Of a stretch of 64,000 nucleotides of DNA, positions 52,906-61,980 are shown piece after piece (the stretch's first letter is position 1; every line of letters begins with the position of its first letter). Origin of the DNA: an uncultured Campylobacter sp. (GTDB lineage Bacteria > Campylobacterota > Campylobacteria > Campylobacterales > Campylobacteraceae); contig NZ_CALKTC010000084.1 in assembly GCF_937996225.1 (NCBI RefSeq), positions 1 through 64,000 on the forward strand, in the 5' to 3' direction. A program made the position numbers and the translations under genes. Under the pieces are notes generated by a model. The model worked only from the letters and a program-made list of their open reading frames with translations, was not told the DNA's origin and ran no database searches.

Positions 52906-53811
52906 CTACTTTCGGTTCGCCACAAGTGTGCCCGCGACGATGATGAGTGCCATGCCCGAAAGCGCCATGAAACCGGGCAGGGCGTCGCCTAGCAGCAGCC
53001 CAAATAGCGTCGAAAAGATGATGTCTGTGTAGCTGATCGTAGCTACTATGCCCGCTTTGCGCGTCGCGGCGTAGGCCTTGGTGACGTAGGTTTGATAAAA
53101 CAGCCCTAGCAGCCCCAGAAGCACGGCAAAGAGCCAGCCCTGCGCGTTTGGAATTTTAAATTTAGAAAGCATAAAGTTCAGCGCGGGCGCGTCTATAAAT
53201 TTCGCCGCGATCATAAGCGCTACGGGCATTAGCGTGCCGGCAAGAAGCGCAGAGAGGATGATCGTATCGGAGCTATAGTATTTGCGCAGCCCGCGCACGG
53301 AGGTAAGCGCCATCGCGGCGAATAATCCGCTTAAAATTCCAAAAATATCGCTTGGCTGCAAGCCAAACTGCGGCTGAATCACCAAAACGATGCCCACAAA
53401 GCCCAGGCAGACCGAGGACCAGCCCATCGCGCCGAATTTTTCGCCGAGGGTAAAGTACGCAATGATCGCCGTCCAAATGGGCGCCGTTTTTTGAAAGGTA
53501 AATGCCTCGCCGAGGCTGATGTTTGCGACGTTATAAAAAAATACCATCAGCCCCAAAATCCCGATAATGCCGCGAAACGCGAGCGTAAAAGGATGACCGC
53601 CCTTGTTTGCGAAGCGCGCCGTACGGGGACGAGCCTTGATTTTATAAAGCAGGATCAAAAGTCCGGGCAGATTGCGAAAGAGCACGACCTCAAGCGATGA
53701 AATTTGCGCACCCAAAAGCTTGGCAAAAACGCCCGTAAGAGAGTTGTAAAAGCACGCCATCAGCATATAATACACGCTTAGATGGTGCAGAAAGAAGTTG
53801 TTGTATTTCAT
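52906..53811 (-). CDS. EamA/DMT-family transporter (copy 2)
   Basis: 301 residues, ten helices. Shares the pattern of copy 1 (YYMLMACFYNSLTGVFAKLL, ISLGEAFTFQKTAPIWTAIIAYF, KAYAATRKAGIVATISYTDIIFSTLFGLLLGD). First gene of the pair, with minus-strand TATAAT 23 bases upstream. Confidence 0.88.
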   Translation of the reverse strand: MKYNNFFLHHLSVYYMLMACFYNSLTGVFAKLLGAQISSLEVVLFRNLPGLLILLYKIKARPRTARFANKGGHPFTLAFRGIIGILGLMVFFYNVANISLGEAFTFQKTAPIWTAIIAYFTLGEKFGAMGWSSVCLGFVGIVLVIQPQFGLQPSDIFGILSGLFAAMALTSVRGLRKYYSSDTIILSALLAGTLMPVALMIAAKFIDAPALNFMLSKFKIPNAQGWLFAVLLGLLGLFYQTYVTKAYAATRKAGIVATISYTDIIFSTLFGLLLGDALPGFMALSGMALIIVAGTLVANRK

Positions 53812-53833
53812 CGCGACCCTTTAAATTTGCGGA

Positions 53834-53839
53834 ATTATA
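53834..53839 (-). promoter_or_regulatory. -10 box of EamA pair
   Basis: Minus strand GTGTATAATTCC contains TATAAT, 23 bases before the 53811 start. Confidence 0.55.
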
Positions 53840-54253
53840 CACGCATAATGATTAAATTTTAATATTCCGCCGTTTTAATATTTCGCCGCGCCGCCTGCTT
53901 TTGCGCACCCCGTGCGACGGCTCGGTTTTGTAATTCGGCGCTTGTATGCGCGGAATAGTCAAAATTTACTCAGCTGCGGGCTTTTATGCTTTCGCACGGT
54001 TGCGCCCGTTTCACGCTTTGGTTGCTAGTTTTCTCGTCCAGGCTTCAGTTTTAAAATTTTATAAATTTACGCGCAGCCCCAGTTTCGCGTCGTCCGCGGC
54101 GACGGATCGTGCGCTTTAAGGCCTTTTATCTAGGCGGCGTTCCGCTAGTGTCGCGATAAAATTTCGCTAAATTTAGCGCCTAAATTTTATAAAATTTTGC
54201 CGCCCGACTTGCGCGAGCGAGCGCGTAGAATTTGGCTTTAATCTATTTTTGGT
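53840..54253. other. intergenic between divergent EamA pair and der
   Basis: About 410 bases, GC-rich and AT-rich patches mixed, stops in all frames, no gene or RNA seen apart from the two flanking promoters. Confidence 0.45.
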
Positions 54254-54259
54254 TATAAT
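54254..54259 (+). promoter_or_regulatory. -10 box of der operon
   Basis: Perfect TATAAT in GGTTATAATCGC, 26 bases before the der GTG; AAGGAC is the ribosome binding site. Confidence 0.65.
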
Positions 54260-54284
54260 CGCGCCAAAAACTACAAGGACGAAC

Positions 54285-55670
54285 GTGAAAAGTTTGATCA
54301 TCATCGGGCGCCCCAACGTCGGCAAGTCGAGTCTTTTTAACCGCCTAGCGGGCGCTCGCATCGCCATCACGAGCGACGTTGCGGGCACGACGCGCGATAC
54401 TAATAGAACCGAAGCCGAAATTTTCGATCGCCGCGTGCGCGTGATCGATTCTGGCGGCTTGGACGACACCTCCGAGCTGTTTGCGCGCGTGCAGGCTAAG
54501 ACGCTAAGCGAGGTCAAGGGCGCGGATTTGATAATCTTTATGACGGACGGCAAGCTGCTTCCGAGCGATGATGAGCGGCGGATATTTTTTTCGCTGCAAA
54601 GGCTCGGTAAGCCCATCGCCCTGGCGGTCAATAAGATCGACGGCAAGCGCGACGAGGAGCGTAGCTGGGAATTTAACGAATTCGGCGTTAAATTTTTCCC
54701 GATCTCCGTCTCGCACAACAGCGGCATCGACGAGCTGAAAGAGTGGATATACGGCTTTTTGGACTCTGCGCCCGCGCAGCAGGACGAGGATGAAATTTTT
54801 GATGATTTTATAGAGGGCTTTAACGACGAGGGCGAGCCGAAAGAGGGGCGCGACGAGGAATTTTATGCAGACAAAACCATCGGCGTGGGTATCATCGGGC
54901 GGGTAAACGTCGGTAAATCGAGCCTTCTAAACGCGCTTGTGGGCTCGCAGCGCTCGGTCGTGAGCGATTACGCGGGCACGACGATCGACCCGGTGAACGA
55001 AAGCACGGAATTTGAAGGGCGCACGCTCGAGTTTATCGACACGGCGGGCATTCGCCGCCGCGGTAAGATCGAGGGCATCGAGCGCTTCGCGCTAAATCGC
55101 ACCGAAAAAATTTTACAAAACTCCGACATCGCGCTTTTGGTGCTTGACGCAAGCGAGCCGCTAAACGAGCTGGACGAGCGCATCGCGGGGCTTGCGGCTA
55201 AATTTGAACTCGGGCTTATTATAATTTTAAACAAATGGGATCTTTGCGAACGCGATTACGACGAGTTTTGCCGCGATCTGCGCGATAGGTTTAAATTCCT
55301 TTCCTACGCGCCGATCATCAGCGTCAGCGCGACGGACAAGAAGCGGATACATAAAATTTACCCGCTCATTTTGGATGTTTATTCAAATTTCACGCGCAAG
55401 CTCGGCACCGCAAGGATCAATGAGGCGGTAGAAGCCGCGATAAAGGCGCATCCGATACCTCGCGAGCGGGGCAAATCGGTTAAAATTTACTACGCCGCGC
55501 AGATCGGTTTTGCGCCGCCGAAGATCGCCCTTGTGATGAACCGCCCGCAAGCGCTGCATTTCAGCTACAAGCGCTATTTGATAAATAAACTGCGCGCAAG
55601 CTTCGCTCTTTCGGGAAGTCCGCTAGTGCTGCTGCCGCGCAAAAAAGGGGAGGGCGATGAAGAGCGGTAA
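54285..55670 (+). CDS. der: ribosome-assembly GTPase Der (EngA)
   Basis: 461 residues. Two G domains: GRPNVGKSS with DVAGTTRD near the N-terminus and GRVNVGKSS with DYAGTT near residue 205, NKID/NKWD specificity motifs, then a C-terminal KH-like domain ending in Lys/Arg-rich sequence. Essential for 50S maturation. Start set at GTG 54285, giving MKSLIIIGRPNVGKSS behind AAGGAC; an upstream in-frame extension contains the promoter. Overlaps aroK by 14 bases. Confidence 0.94.
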   Translation: MKSLIIIGRPNVGKSSLFNRLAGARIAITSDVAGTTRDTNRTEAEIFDRRVRVIDSGGLDDTSELFARVQAKTLSEVKGADLIIFMTDGKLLPSDDERRIFFSLQRLGKPIALAVNKIDGKRDEERSWEFNEFGVKFFPISVSHNSGIDELKEWIYGFLDSAPAQQDEDEIFDDFIEGFNDEGEPKEGRDEEFYADKTIGVGIIGRVNVGKSSLLNALVGSQRSVVSDYAGTTIDPVNESTEFEGRTLEFIDTAGIRRRGKIEGIERFALNRTEKILQNSDIALLVLDASEPLNELDERIAGLAAKFELGLIIILNKWDLCERDYDEFCRDLRDRFKFLSYAPIISVSATDKKRIHKIYPLILDVYSNFTRKLGTARINEAVEAAIKAHPIPRERGKSVKIYYAAQIGFAPPKIALVMNRPQALHFSYKRYLINKLRASFALSGSPLVLLPRKKGEGDEER

Positions 55671-56628
55671 TATCGTACTCATCGGCTTTATGGGGGTAGG
55701 CAAGGGCACGGTAGCGCGGGCTCTGGCTGCGCAAAGCGGGATGTTTGCGCTTGATTGCGACGATATGATCGAAAGCTACGCCAATAAAAAGATCGGACAA
55801 ATTTTTAAAGAGCAGGGCGAGCAGAGCTTTAGAAAGATGGAAGCGAGCCTTGCGAAATTTTTAGAAAAGTCCGTTCGCTGCGCCGTGATCTCCACGGGCG
55901 GCGGTTTTTACGCCGTGAAAAATTTAAATAAAATCGGCACCGTCGTGTATCTAAAATCAAGCTTTGAGGGGATTATTAATCGCTTAAAAAACAGCGAAAA
56001 CGCGGAGAAAAAATTTGCCAAGCGCCCGCTGTTAGCGGATCTGCAAAAGGCCGCGGCGCTGCACGCTCAAAGAGACGGGGCGTATGAAAAAAAGGCCGAC
56101 ATCGTAATCGACGTCGAAAATAAAAGCGTAAAAAAGATCGTAAAAGAAATTTGCTCCGCCTGCGACGGGCTAAATTTAAAGGGGAAAAAGATGTCTAAAC
56201 AAAAGCGCTCCGGCGGCGGCAAAAATTCCGAGCCGCACGGCAAAGAGGGTAAAAATGATAAGCTTGAAAAGAAAGAGGCGCTAAAGCAGAAGCTGTGCGA
56301 GCTGCTGGAGGGCTTAGAGCGTGAGCAAATTCCAAAGCGGGTGATCGCGTGGCACTTCGATCTTTACGAGCCTTACGCGCTGCAGCTGGCGGGATCGAGC
56401 AGTTATGACGCGGATGACGACGACTGGGCGTGCGAGGACGAGGATGAGTTTTATCCGCAAAGCTCGCGCTTGCAGCTTGAATTTTTAAGCGAGCTTTCGT
56501 GGCGACAGGTTTTAAAACTGCTCGTGCAGGCTCTGCGCGAGCTGCGAGAGCAGATGCCTAGCGCTAAAATTTTTAAGTGCAAGCACGTCGCCGTGGGTTT
56601 TGTGGACGGCGATTTGATTTTGATTTAA
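55657..56628 (+). CDS. aroK: shikimate kinase with extra C-terminal domain
   Basis: 323 residues, about twice normal. Residues 1-170 are AroK: P-loop GFMGVGKGT, DCDDMIE, GEQSFRKMEA, STGGGFY, AKRPLL. Phosphorylates shikimate at O3. From 179 on there is an unrelated region: a Lys/Gly-rich linker, AWHFDLYEPYALQL, an acidic run DADDDDWACEDEDEFYP, and FLSELSWRQVLKLLVQALREL. At codon 179 an ATG (56191) follows AAAGGGGAAAAAG, so the second part may also be translated separately. Suggests loss of the aroK stop codon, or a true fusion. Function of the second part unknown. Confidence 0.85.
   Translation: MKSGNIVLIGFMGVGKGTVARALAAQSGMFALDCDDMIESYANKKIGQIFKEQGEQSFRKMEASLAKFLEKSVRCAVISTGGGFYAVKNLNKIGTVVYLKSSFEGIINRLKNSENAEKKFAKRPLLADLQKAAALHAQRDGAYEKKADIVIDVENKSVKKIVKEICSACDGLNLKGKKMSKQKRSGGGKNSEPHGKEGKNDKLEKKEALKQKLCELLEGLEREQIPKRVIAWHFDLYEPYALQLAGSSSYDADDDDWACEDEDEFYPQSSRLQLEFLSELSWRQVLKLLVQALRELREQMPSAKIFKCKHVAVGFVDGDLILI
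56191..56628 (+). CDS. possible separately initiated product of the aroK 3' part
   Basis: In-frame ATG 56191 (MSKQKRSGGGKNSEP) with a strong ribosome binding site AAAGGGG seven bases upstream. Would give a 145-residue acidic protein identical to the AroK C-terminal extension. I list it because the signal is better than most start sites in this window. Family not recognised. Confidence 0.45.
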   Translation: MSKQKRSGGGKNSEPHGKEGKNDKLEKKEALKQKLCELLEGLEREQIPKRVIAWHFDLYEPYALQLAGSSSYDADDDDWACEDEDEFYPQSSRLQLEFLSELSWRQVLKLLVQALRELREQMPSAKIFKCKHVAVGFVDGDLILI

Positions 56629-56638
56629 AGGAGCAATG

Positions 56639-57607
56639 ATGAGAATTTTAACGGGTCTTCAGCCCAGCGGCAAGCTGCATTTGGGTAACTACTTCGCGAG
56701 TATCAAGCAGATGGTGGATGCGCAAAACGCGGGCGAGCAGATGTTTATGTTTATCGCAAACTACCATGCGCTCACGTCCGTAAGCGACGGCGCAAAGCTA
56801 AAAAATTCCACCTACGAGGCCGCCGCGGCGTTTTTGTCGCTGGGGATCGATCCGAAAAAGACGGTGTTTTGGGTGCAAAGCGACGTAAAAGAGGTGTTGG
56901 AGCTTTACTGGATTTTAAGCGGATATGCGCCGATGGGGCTACTCGAGCGAGCGCACGCATACAAAGACAAGATCGCCAAGGGTTTTGAGAGCAAGCACGA
57001 TCTGTTCAGCTACCCCGTGCTGATGGCGGCGGACATCCTGCTATACAGCGCGGAGGTCGTGCCTGTGGGCAAGGATCAGATCCAGCACGTCGAGATCGCC
57101 CGCGACATCGCACTTAAATTTAACAACGCCCACGGCGAAATTTTAACTATTCCGCAAGCGCGCGTAAACGATGAAGTGGCGATCGTGCCGGGTACCGACG
57201 GCGCGAAGATGAGTAAGAGCTACGGCAATACGATCGATATTTTTGCAGATGCCGCAACGCTAAAGAAGCAAATTTCAAGTATCGTAACGACCTCCGAGCT
57301 GCTAGAGGCGCCTAAGCAGTGGCGCGGGTGCAATGTCTATAATATCGCGAAGCTATTTTTAAACGAAGCGGAGCAGACGGAGCTACAGGCTCGCTACGAG
57401 CGCGGAGGCGAGGGGCATGGGCATTTCAAGGCGTATCTAAACGAGCTAGTGCAGGGCTATTTCAAAGACGCGCGAGATAAATTCGAATACTATCAAAGTC
57501 ACCGCGAAATTTTAGATGAGATGCTAAGACAGGGCGCGCAAAGAGCGGCTGCGACGGCTGCTTCATTGATGCAAAAGGTTCGCGCCGCCGTAGGGATTTA
57601 TCGCTAA
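56639..57607 (+). CDS. trpS: tryptophanyl-tRNA synthetase
   Basis: 322 residues, class I synthetase. Signature TGLQPSGKLHLGNYF (HIGH-type), AADILLYSAEVVPVGKDQIQHVE and KMSKSYGN. Charges tRNA(Trp). Of two consecutive ATGs I take the second, five bases from AAAGGAG, which also gives the usual MRILTGLQ start. Confidence 0.95.
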   Translation: MRILTGLQPSGKLHLGNYFASIKQMVDAQNAGEQMFMFIANYHALTSVSDGAKLKNSTYEAAAAFLSLGIDPKKTVFWVQSDVKEVLELYWILSGYAPMGLLERAHAYKDKIAKGFESKHDLFSYPVLMAADILLYSAEVVPVGKDQIQHVEIARDIALKFNNAHGEILTIPQARVNDEVAIVPGTDGAKMSKSYGNTIDIFADAATLKKQISSIVTTSELLEAPKQWRGCNVYNIAKLFLNEAEQTELQARYERGGEGHGHFKAYLNELVQGYFKDARDKFEYYQSHREILDEMLRQGAQRAAATAASLMQKVRAAVGIYR

Positions 57608-57617
57608 GGAGGGTGAG

Positions 57618-58115
57618 ATGACGGATTACGCTAGAGAAATTTTATCTGACGGTAAGCTGCTTCGACAGAAGCTGGAAATTTTCTTGCAAACTCCTAGCAA
57701 GGTTGAAATTTACGCACGCGCCTGCGAGAAATTTTTCGCCGCCGGCAAGCAGCGCGAGCTAAATTACGTAAGCACGTGGAGTTGGTGGGCCTTTTTCGGC
57801 ACGCTGTTCTTTTTTCTGTACCGCAAGGAGTATAAAATTGCCGCAGCCCTATTTGCCGTTATGGTGGCTAGCTGCTTTATTCCGTTTTTAGATGGGCACG
57901 ACAGAACCATAGGAACGGCGATTAGCGTCAGTAGCGGGACTATGGCGAAATATTACGTTTGCGATAGTTTTGTTTCTTTGCTGGATAAACAGGACGATGA
58001 AGCCCTAAGAAAGGGCGGCGGCGTGAATAGATGGGCGATATGGCTCGCGGTAATATTTTACGCTTTGGTCGCAATCGTGTTTGCGCTGATAATTTCAAAC
58101 GGCGGCAAAGCTTAG
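57618..58115 (+). CDS. DUF2628-like membrane protein
   Basis: 165 residues. Soluble N-terminus of about 50 residues, then FNWAF-like NYVSTWSWWAFFGTLFFFLYRKEYKIAAALFAV with two helices and a third helix near the C-terminus. The W-x-W-A-F-F...YRK pattern is that of DUF2628. Function unknown. Ribosome binding site TAAGGAGGGTGAG directly before the ATG; same operon as trpS. Confidence 0.65.
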   Translation: MTDYAREILSDGKLLRQKLEIFLQTPSKVEIYARACEKFFAAGKQRELNYVSTWSWWAFFGTLFFFLYRKEYKIAAALFAVMVASCFIPFLDGHDRTIGTAISVSSGTMAKYYVCDSFVSLLDKQDDEALRKGGGVNRWAIWLAVIFYALVAIVFALIISNGGKA

Positions 58116-58169
58116 TCATTTTAAACGGCTTCCGCGCTCAAAAACGCTAAATTTTAAAAAGGAGTAAGA

Positions 58170-58436
58170 ATGAAAGCGATCGTAACGGTGATCGGTAAGG
58201 ACAAGGTCGGCATTGTGGCGGGCGTTTCGGCCAAGCTTGCGCAGCTTGGGCTAAACATAGACGACATCAGCCAGACGGTTTTAAACGAGTTTTTCACGAT
58301 GATGGCGGTGGTTTCCAGCGAGGAAAAGCAGGACTTCACGGCTCTAAAAGGGGAGCTAAATGAGCTAGGCGAAAAGCTAAAAGTAAAGATCAACATCCAA
58401 AGCTCGGCGATATTTGACGCCATGCACAACATCTAA
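58170..58436 (+). CDS. ACT-domain protein (UPF0237/GcvR-like)
   Basis: 88 residues, one ACT domain: AIVTVIGKDKVGIVAGVSAKLAQLGLNIDDISQTVL. Probably a ligand-sensing regulator. Nine bases upstream of the UPF0210 gene, a pairing that is conserved in many bacteria and suggests joint function. Confidence 0.9.
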   Translation: MKAIVTVIGKDKVGIVAGVSAKLAQLGLNIDDISQTVLNEFFTMMAVVSSEEKQDFTALKGELNELGEKLKVKINIQSSAIFDAMHNI

Positions 58437-58445
58437 GGTGCCGAT

Positions 58446-59783
58446 ATGGACATCAAAAACGTAACCGAAACGATCGCGATGATCGAGGAGCAAAATTTCG
58501 ACATCCGCACGATCACGATGGGCATCAGCCTGCTTGACTGCATCGATCCCGATATGGGCAAAGCCGCGGAGAAAATTTACGCCAAGATCACCGATAAGGC
58601 GCGCGATCTGGTAAAGGTCGGCAATGAAATTTCAGCAGAGCTCGGCATCCCGATCGTAAATAAACGCGTCTGCGTAACGCCTATCGCCATCATCGGCGCG
58701 GCGACGGATACCGTGAGCTACGTCCCGCTGGCAAAAGCGATGGACGAGGCGGCGCAAAAGGTAGGTATCGACTTTATCGGCGGCTTTTCGGCGCTAGTGC
58801 AAAAGGGCTACGCAAAGGGAGATAAAATTCTAATCAACTCCATCCCCGCCGCGCTCGCCGCGACGCAAAAGGTCTGTGCGTCCGTTAATATCGGCTCGAC
58901 CAAAACGGGCATAAATATGAGCGCGGTCGCCGACATGGGGCGCGTGATCAAAGAGACGGCGCGGCTTTCCGATCTGGGTGCGGCAAAACTCGTCGTATTT
59001 GCCAACGCCGTCGAGGATAACCCCTTTATGGCGGGCGCATTTCACGGCGTGGGCGAAGCCGAGGTCGTCATAAACGTGGGCGTCAGCGGCCCCGGCGTCG
59101 TTAAGCGCGCGCTTGAGAAGGTGCGCGGAGCGAGCTTTGACGTGGTCGCCGAGACCGTGAAAAAGACGGCGTTTAAGATCACGCGCATCGGACAGCTCGT
59201 CGGTCAAATGGCGTCCGAGCGGCTGGGCGTGAAATTTGGCATCGTCGATCTATCGCTAGCTCCGACTCCTGCGGTGGGCGATTCGGTCGCGCGCGTACTT
59301 GAGGAGATGGGACTAGAGCGCGTCGGCACGCACGGCACGACGGCAGCTCTAGCGCTGCTAAACGACGCGGTCAAAAAGGGCGGTGTCATGGCGTGCAACC
59401 AAGTAGGCGGGCTTAGCGGCGCGTTTATCCCCGTTTCCGAAGACGAGGGCATGATCGCCGCGGTGCGCGCAGGCTCGTTAAATTTGGAAAAGCTCGAAGC
59501 GATGACCGCGATCTGCTCGGTGGGGCTCGATATGATCGCGATCCCGCAGGATACGCCCGAGCAGACGATCGCCGCGATCATAGCCGACGAGGCCGCGATC
59601 GGCGTGATAAATCAAAAAACGACCGCCGTGCGTATAATCCCAAAAGGCAAAGAGGGCGACACGCTGGAATTCGGCGGGCTTCTGGGCAGCGCGCCCGTGA
59701 TGAGCGTAAATAAAAACTCATCCGCCGATTTCATCGCCCGCGGCGGCCAGATACCCGCGCCTATTCATAGTTTTAAAAACTAA
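58446..59783 (+). CDS. UPF0210 (DUF711, PFL-like) family protein
   Basis: 445 residues. Conserved family stretches: [62 protein letters not shown], and [17 protein letters not shown]. Structural relatives resemble pyruvate formate-lyase barrels but lack a known glycyl-radical site. Function unknown; partner of the ACT protein upstream. Confidence 0.9.
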   Translation: MDIKNVTETIAMIEEQNFDIRTITMGISLLDCIDPDMGKAAEKIYAKITDKARDLVKVGNEISAELGIPIVNKRVCVTPIAIIGAATDTVSYVPLAKAMDEAAQKVGIDFIGGFSALVQKGYAKGDKILINSIPAALAATQKVCASVNIGSTKTGINMSAVADMGRVIKETARLSDLGAAKLVVFANAVEDNPFMAGAFHGVGEAEVVINVGVSGPGVVKRALEKVRGASFDVVAETVKKTAFKITRIGQLVGQMASERLGVKFGIVDLSLAPTPAVGDSVARVLEEMGLERVGTHGTTAALALLNDAVKKGGVMACNQVGGLSGAFIPVSEDEGMIAAVRAGSLNLEKLEAMTAICSVGLDMIAIPQDTPEQTIAAIIADEAAIGVINQKTTAVRIIPKGKEGDTLEFGGLLGSAPVMSVNKNSSADFIARGGQIPAPIHSFKN

Positions 59784-59807
59784 ATTTAACCGGCTTAAGG
59801 AGGAAAG

Positions 59808-60221
59808 ATGAGAGCGTTTGCGTTATTTGCGGCAGCTTTGCTTTTTAGCGGCTGTTCCATAATCTCTGCGTTTTATAGCAAGGAGAAAAAATTCGAGCTG
59901 GCGGGCTTGGGGCAAGACGGGGTCTATAGGACCTCGGACGGCAGCACAGACACGCTAATAAAAATAATGTCCGCCCGCACAAAAGAGGGCGAGCCGTATC
60001 GGATAATCCACACGCTGGAAATTCCTAAAAATTCTACCCAGACGGATTTTGATAGCAACGATAAAGAGGTATTTAAAATAGACTGCTCAAAGAATTATTG
60101 CGAGCCCAAATACGACGAGGAGCCGAAAAGAATTGCCATTTCTTGGCCTGCGCCGAATGGGGGCGGCGTTTTTGACGGCGTCATATATCTAAAAAATTTA
60201 CGGCTCGTAAAGGCGTATTAA
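59808..60221 (+). CDS. small putative lipoprotein
   Basis: 137 residues. Lipobox LFSGC with Cys near residue 17 after a hydrophobic signal. The mature part has no recognised domain; two Cys in DCSKNYCEP could form a disulfide. Ribosome binding site AAGGAGG. Downstream about 430 bases are empty. Confidence 0.7.
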   Translation: MRAFALFAAALLFSGCSIISAFYSKEKKFELAGLGQDGVYRTSDGSTDTLIKIMSARTKEGEPYRIIHTLEIPKNSTQTDFDSNDKEVFKIDCSKNYCEPKYDEEPKRIAISWPAPNGGGVFDGVIYLKNLRLVKAY

Positions 60222-60649
60222 ATTTGCAGATTTAAAAGCGGACAAATTTATAAAATTTAACGAGTAAAATTCTAAGTCGCCGCGATGGAATTTTTTGGGT
60301 TTTAAATTCTGTGCTACAGGCGTGGAATTTTGAGTTAGAATTTCAGCGTGAAATTTTACGGCGTGCTGTTTCTACGACGAGCTAAATTTTAAAATTTCGC
60401 CGTAAGACGCGGCGTTAAAATTTCATCTCCGCTCACGGCAGACAGCGGCAGGTCTTTTGAAATTTTAAATTTTTAAAGCGGCTTTCATTGAAATTTTAAA
60501 ATTTAAAAGTAATTTACTTCGTTATCATTGCTCGTCCGCTTAAGAAGCGAGCGGGATTCTATTTCGGCGCGGATTTAAACACGGCGCGCAAAAACGGGCG
60601 CAGCATCAAAATTTTAAAAGACGACACGCAAATATGAGGCGGAAATAAA
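60222..60649. other. AT/GC-patterned intergenic region
   Basis: About 430 bases made of AAATTTTAAA-type tracts with GC-rich islands; no gene, RNA or strong hairpin identified. Confidence 0.45.
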
Positions 60650-61102
60650 ATGCAAAAAATAGCTTGGAAATTTGGCGAACTTGAAAAAGTCGCGACGAAC
60701 GAGGGCTTTATTTGGTACGCGGAGCTAAAAAGCGAAAGCTCTAGCGAGGTGCCATTTTGTCTCGTGTCTGCAGATACGGCGGATGTGGACGATGCGGGGT
60801 CTTGCTCGCGCAGCGACGCCTGGGACATCGATCGGCACATAAAAGACGCTCTTGTCTTCCTGCGAGACGAGCTTAGGCGCGAGTATCGTTTGGGCGAGGA
60901 TGAGCTTGGGCTGCTTGACGTGCCCGTTTGCGATCTGCCGTTTGAGCTTCCGCAATGCACGTTTTACGCGCGCGATACGCAGTGGCTACTGAGATTTGCC
61001 GAGGATGCGCTTGATATTTGCGAGCCTTTCGGCATCGGGGTGATTTTCGAGGGTGAAAAACCGCTGCGCGTGGAAAATTTAGAGCTTTGCGGGGAGTATT
61101 AA
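60650..61102 (+). CDS. hypothetical acidic protein
   Basis: 150 residues, acidic, no signal or membrane segment. Contains Trp-rich starts (IAWKFGELEKV, FIWYAELKSE), a charged helix DRHIKDALVFLRDELRREY, and ends VENLELCGEY. It has a family-like appearance (alternating strands with a central helix) reminiscent of small immunity or SMI-type proteins, but I cannot assign it. Codon use resembles the surroundings. Isolated between two non-coding stretches. Confidence 0.55.
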   Translation: MQKIAWKFGELEKVATNEGFIWYAELKSESSSEVPFCLVSADTADVDDAGSCSRSDAWDIDRHIKDALVFLRDELRREYRLGEDELGLLDVPVCDLPFELPQCTFYARDTQWLLRFAEDALDICEPFGIGVIFEGEKPLRVENLELCGEY

Positions 61103-61980
61103 CCGCGAAAATTTTAAATTTAGAGGCGATTTTAAAATTTATACAGCGCGCAAATCGGCGCGTTATAGCGCGCTCCCGCAGGTAAATTTAATCGCGGCTC
61201 TTACCATTTTAAAATTTTGTAGCGCACCGCAGCGGCGAAGACACGCTTCGATAAACGCCGTCTAAATTTCATTTCCTGCGCCGTGTCGCGCAAATACTTC
61301 GTTTGTGCCCTTAAACGAGCGTTTATGACCGCGGCGCGAATGTAGGTGCAGGCAGTCTTGGAATTCTGCGTAAAATTTTGAAAGTATCCGCGCACAACGG
61401 TGCGTAAAAAACACGCGAAAATTCGGCGTCTGGGCGCATGTCCGCTCATAGCCGCTACGGATTGAGCGAGAGAAGCGACAGAATTTAAACGCGGGGCGCG
61501 CGCGGGAAAAAGTCGAAGATGGGTGCGGAGAGATGCAAAAAAGCGAGAAAAAAGCGTAAAGGCGCGCGGCGGTATAGAGTGCGATAGTGCGGGCTGCCGT
61601 AAATCGGGCTCGTAAATTGCGGATCGAAAGCGGGCTGAAATCAAAAGCTCGGTGCGTAGATTTGTGGATAAGGCGTCCGGTGCAGCAAGGGCGCGGAGTG
61701 CAAATTTAGCGAGAAAATCGATATATAAATTTCGCGCGTAAACCATCCTAAAATTTAACGAACAAATTTTAAAACTCGCCTCGCAGAATTTCACGCCCAA
61801 ATTTACGCTCTATTTTGCGGCATTTAACGCGCAGATCGCGCAAATTTAATGCTCTGCCTGAGACGGCATTTGGCGCGTGAATTCTGCTCTGTGTTGCGCC
61901 TGCAAATTTCACGCTCCGCCAGGTGGAATTTAACGCGCAAATTCCGCGACGAAATTTCACGACGTTTTGAGCCTTGTAGC
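61103..61980. other. 878-base non-coding stretch with degenerate repeats
   Basis: A long minus-strand frame exists (61201-61800) but its product is a compositionally random Arg/Ala/Ser mixture without ribosome binding site, so I do not call it. From about 61790 to 61965 a loose repeat recurs: CAAATTT, then A(C/T)GCTC, then about 15 bases, then GGCATTT or GGAATTTAACGCGCA. Possibly remnant repeats or a decayed gene. Confidence 0.45.

Noticed and set aside
61201..61800. 199-codon minus-strand open frame
   Set aside because: Arg/Ala/Ser-rich random-looking product, no ribosome binding site, no domain, lies in repeat-like non-coding DNA.
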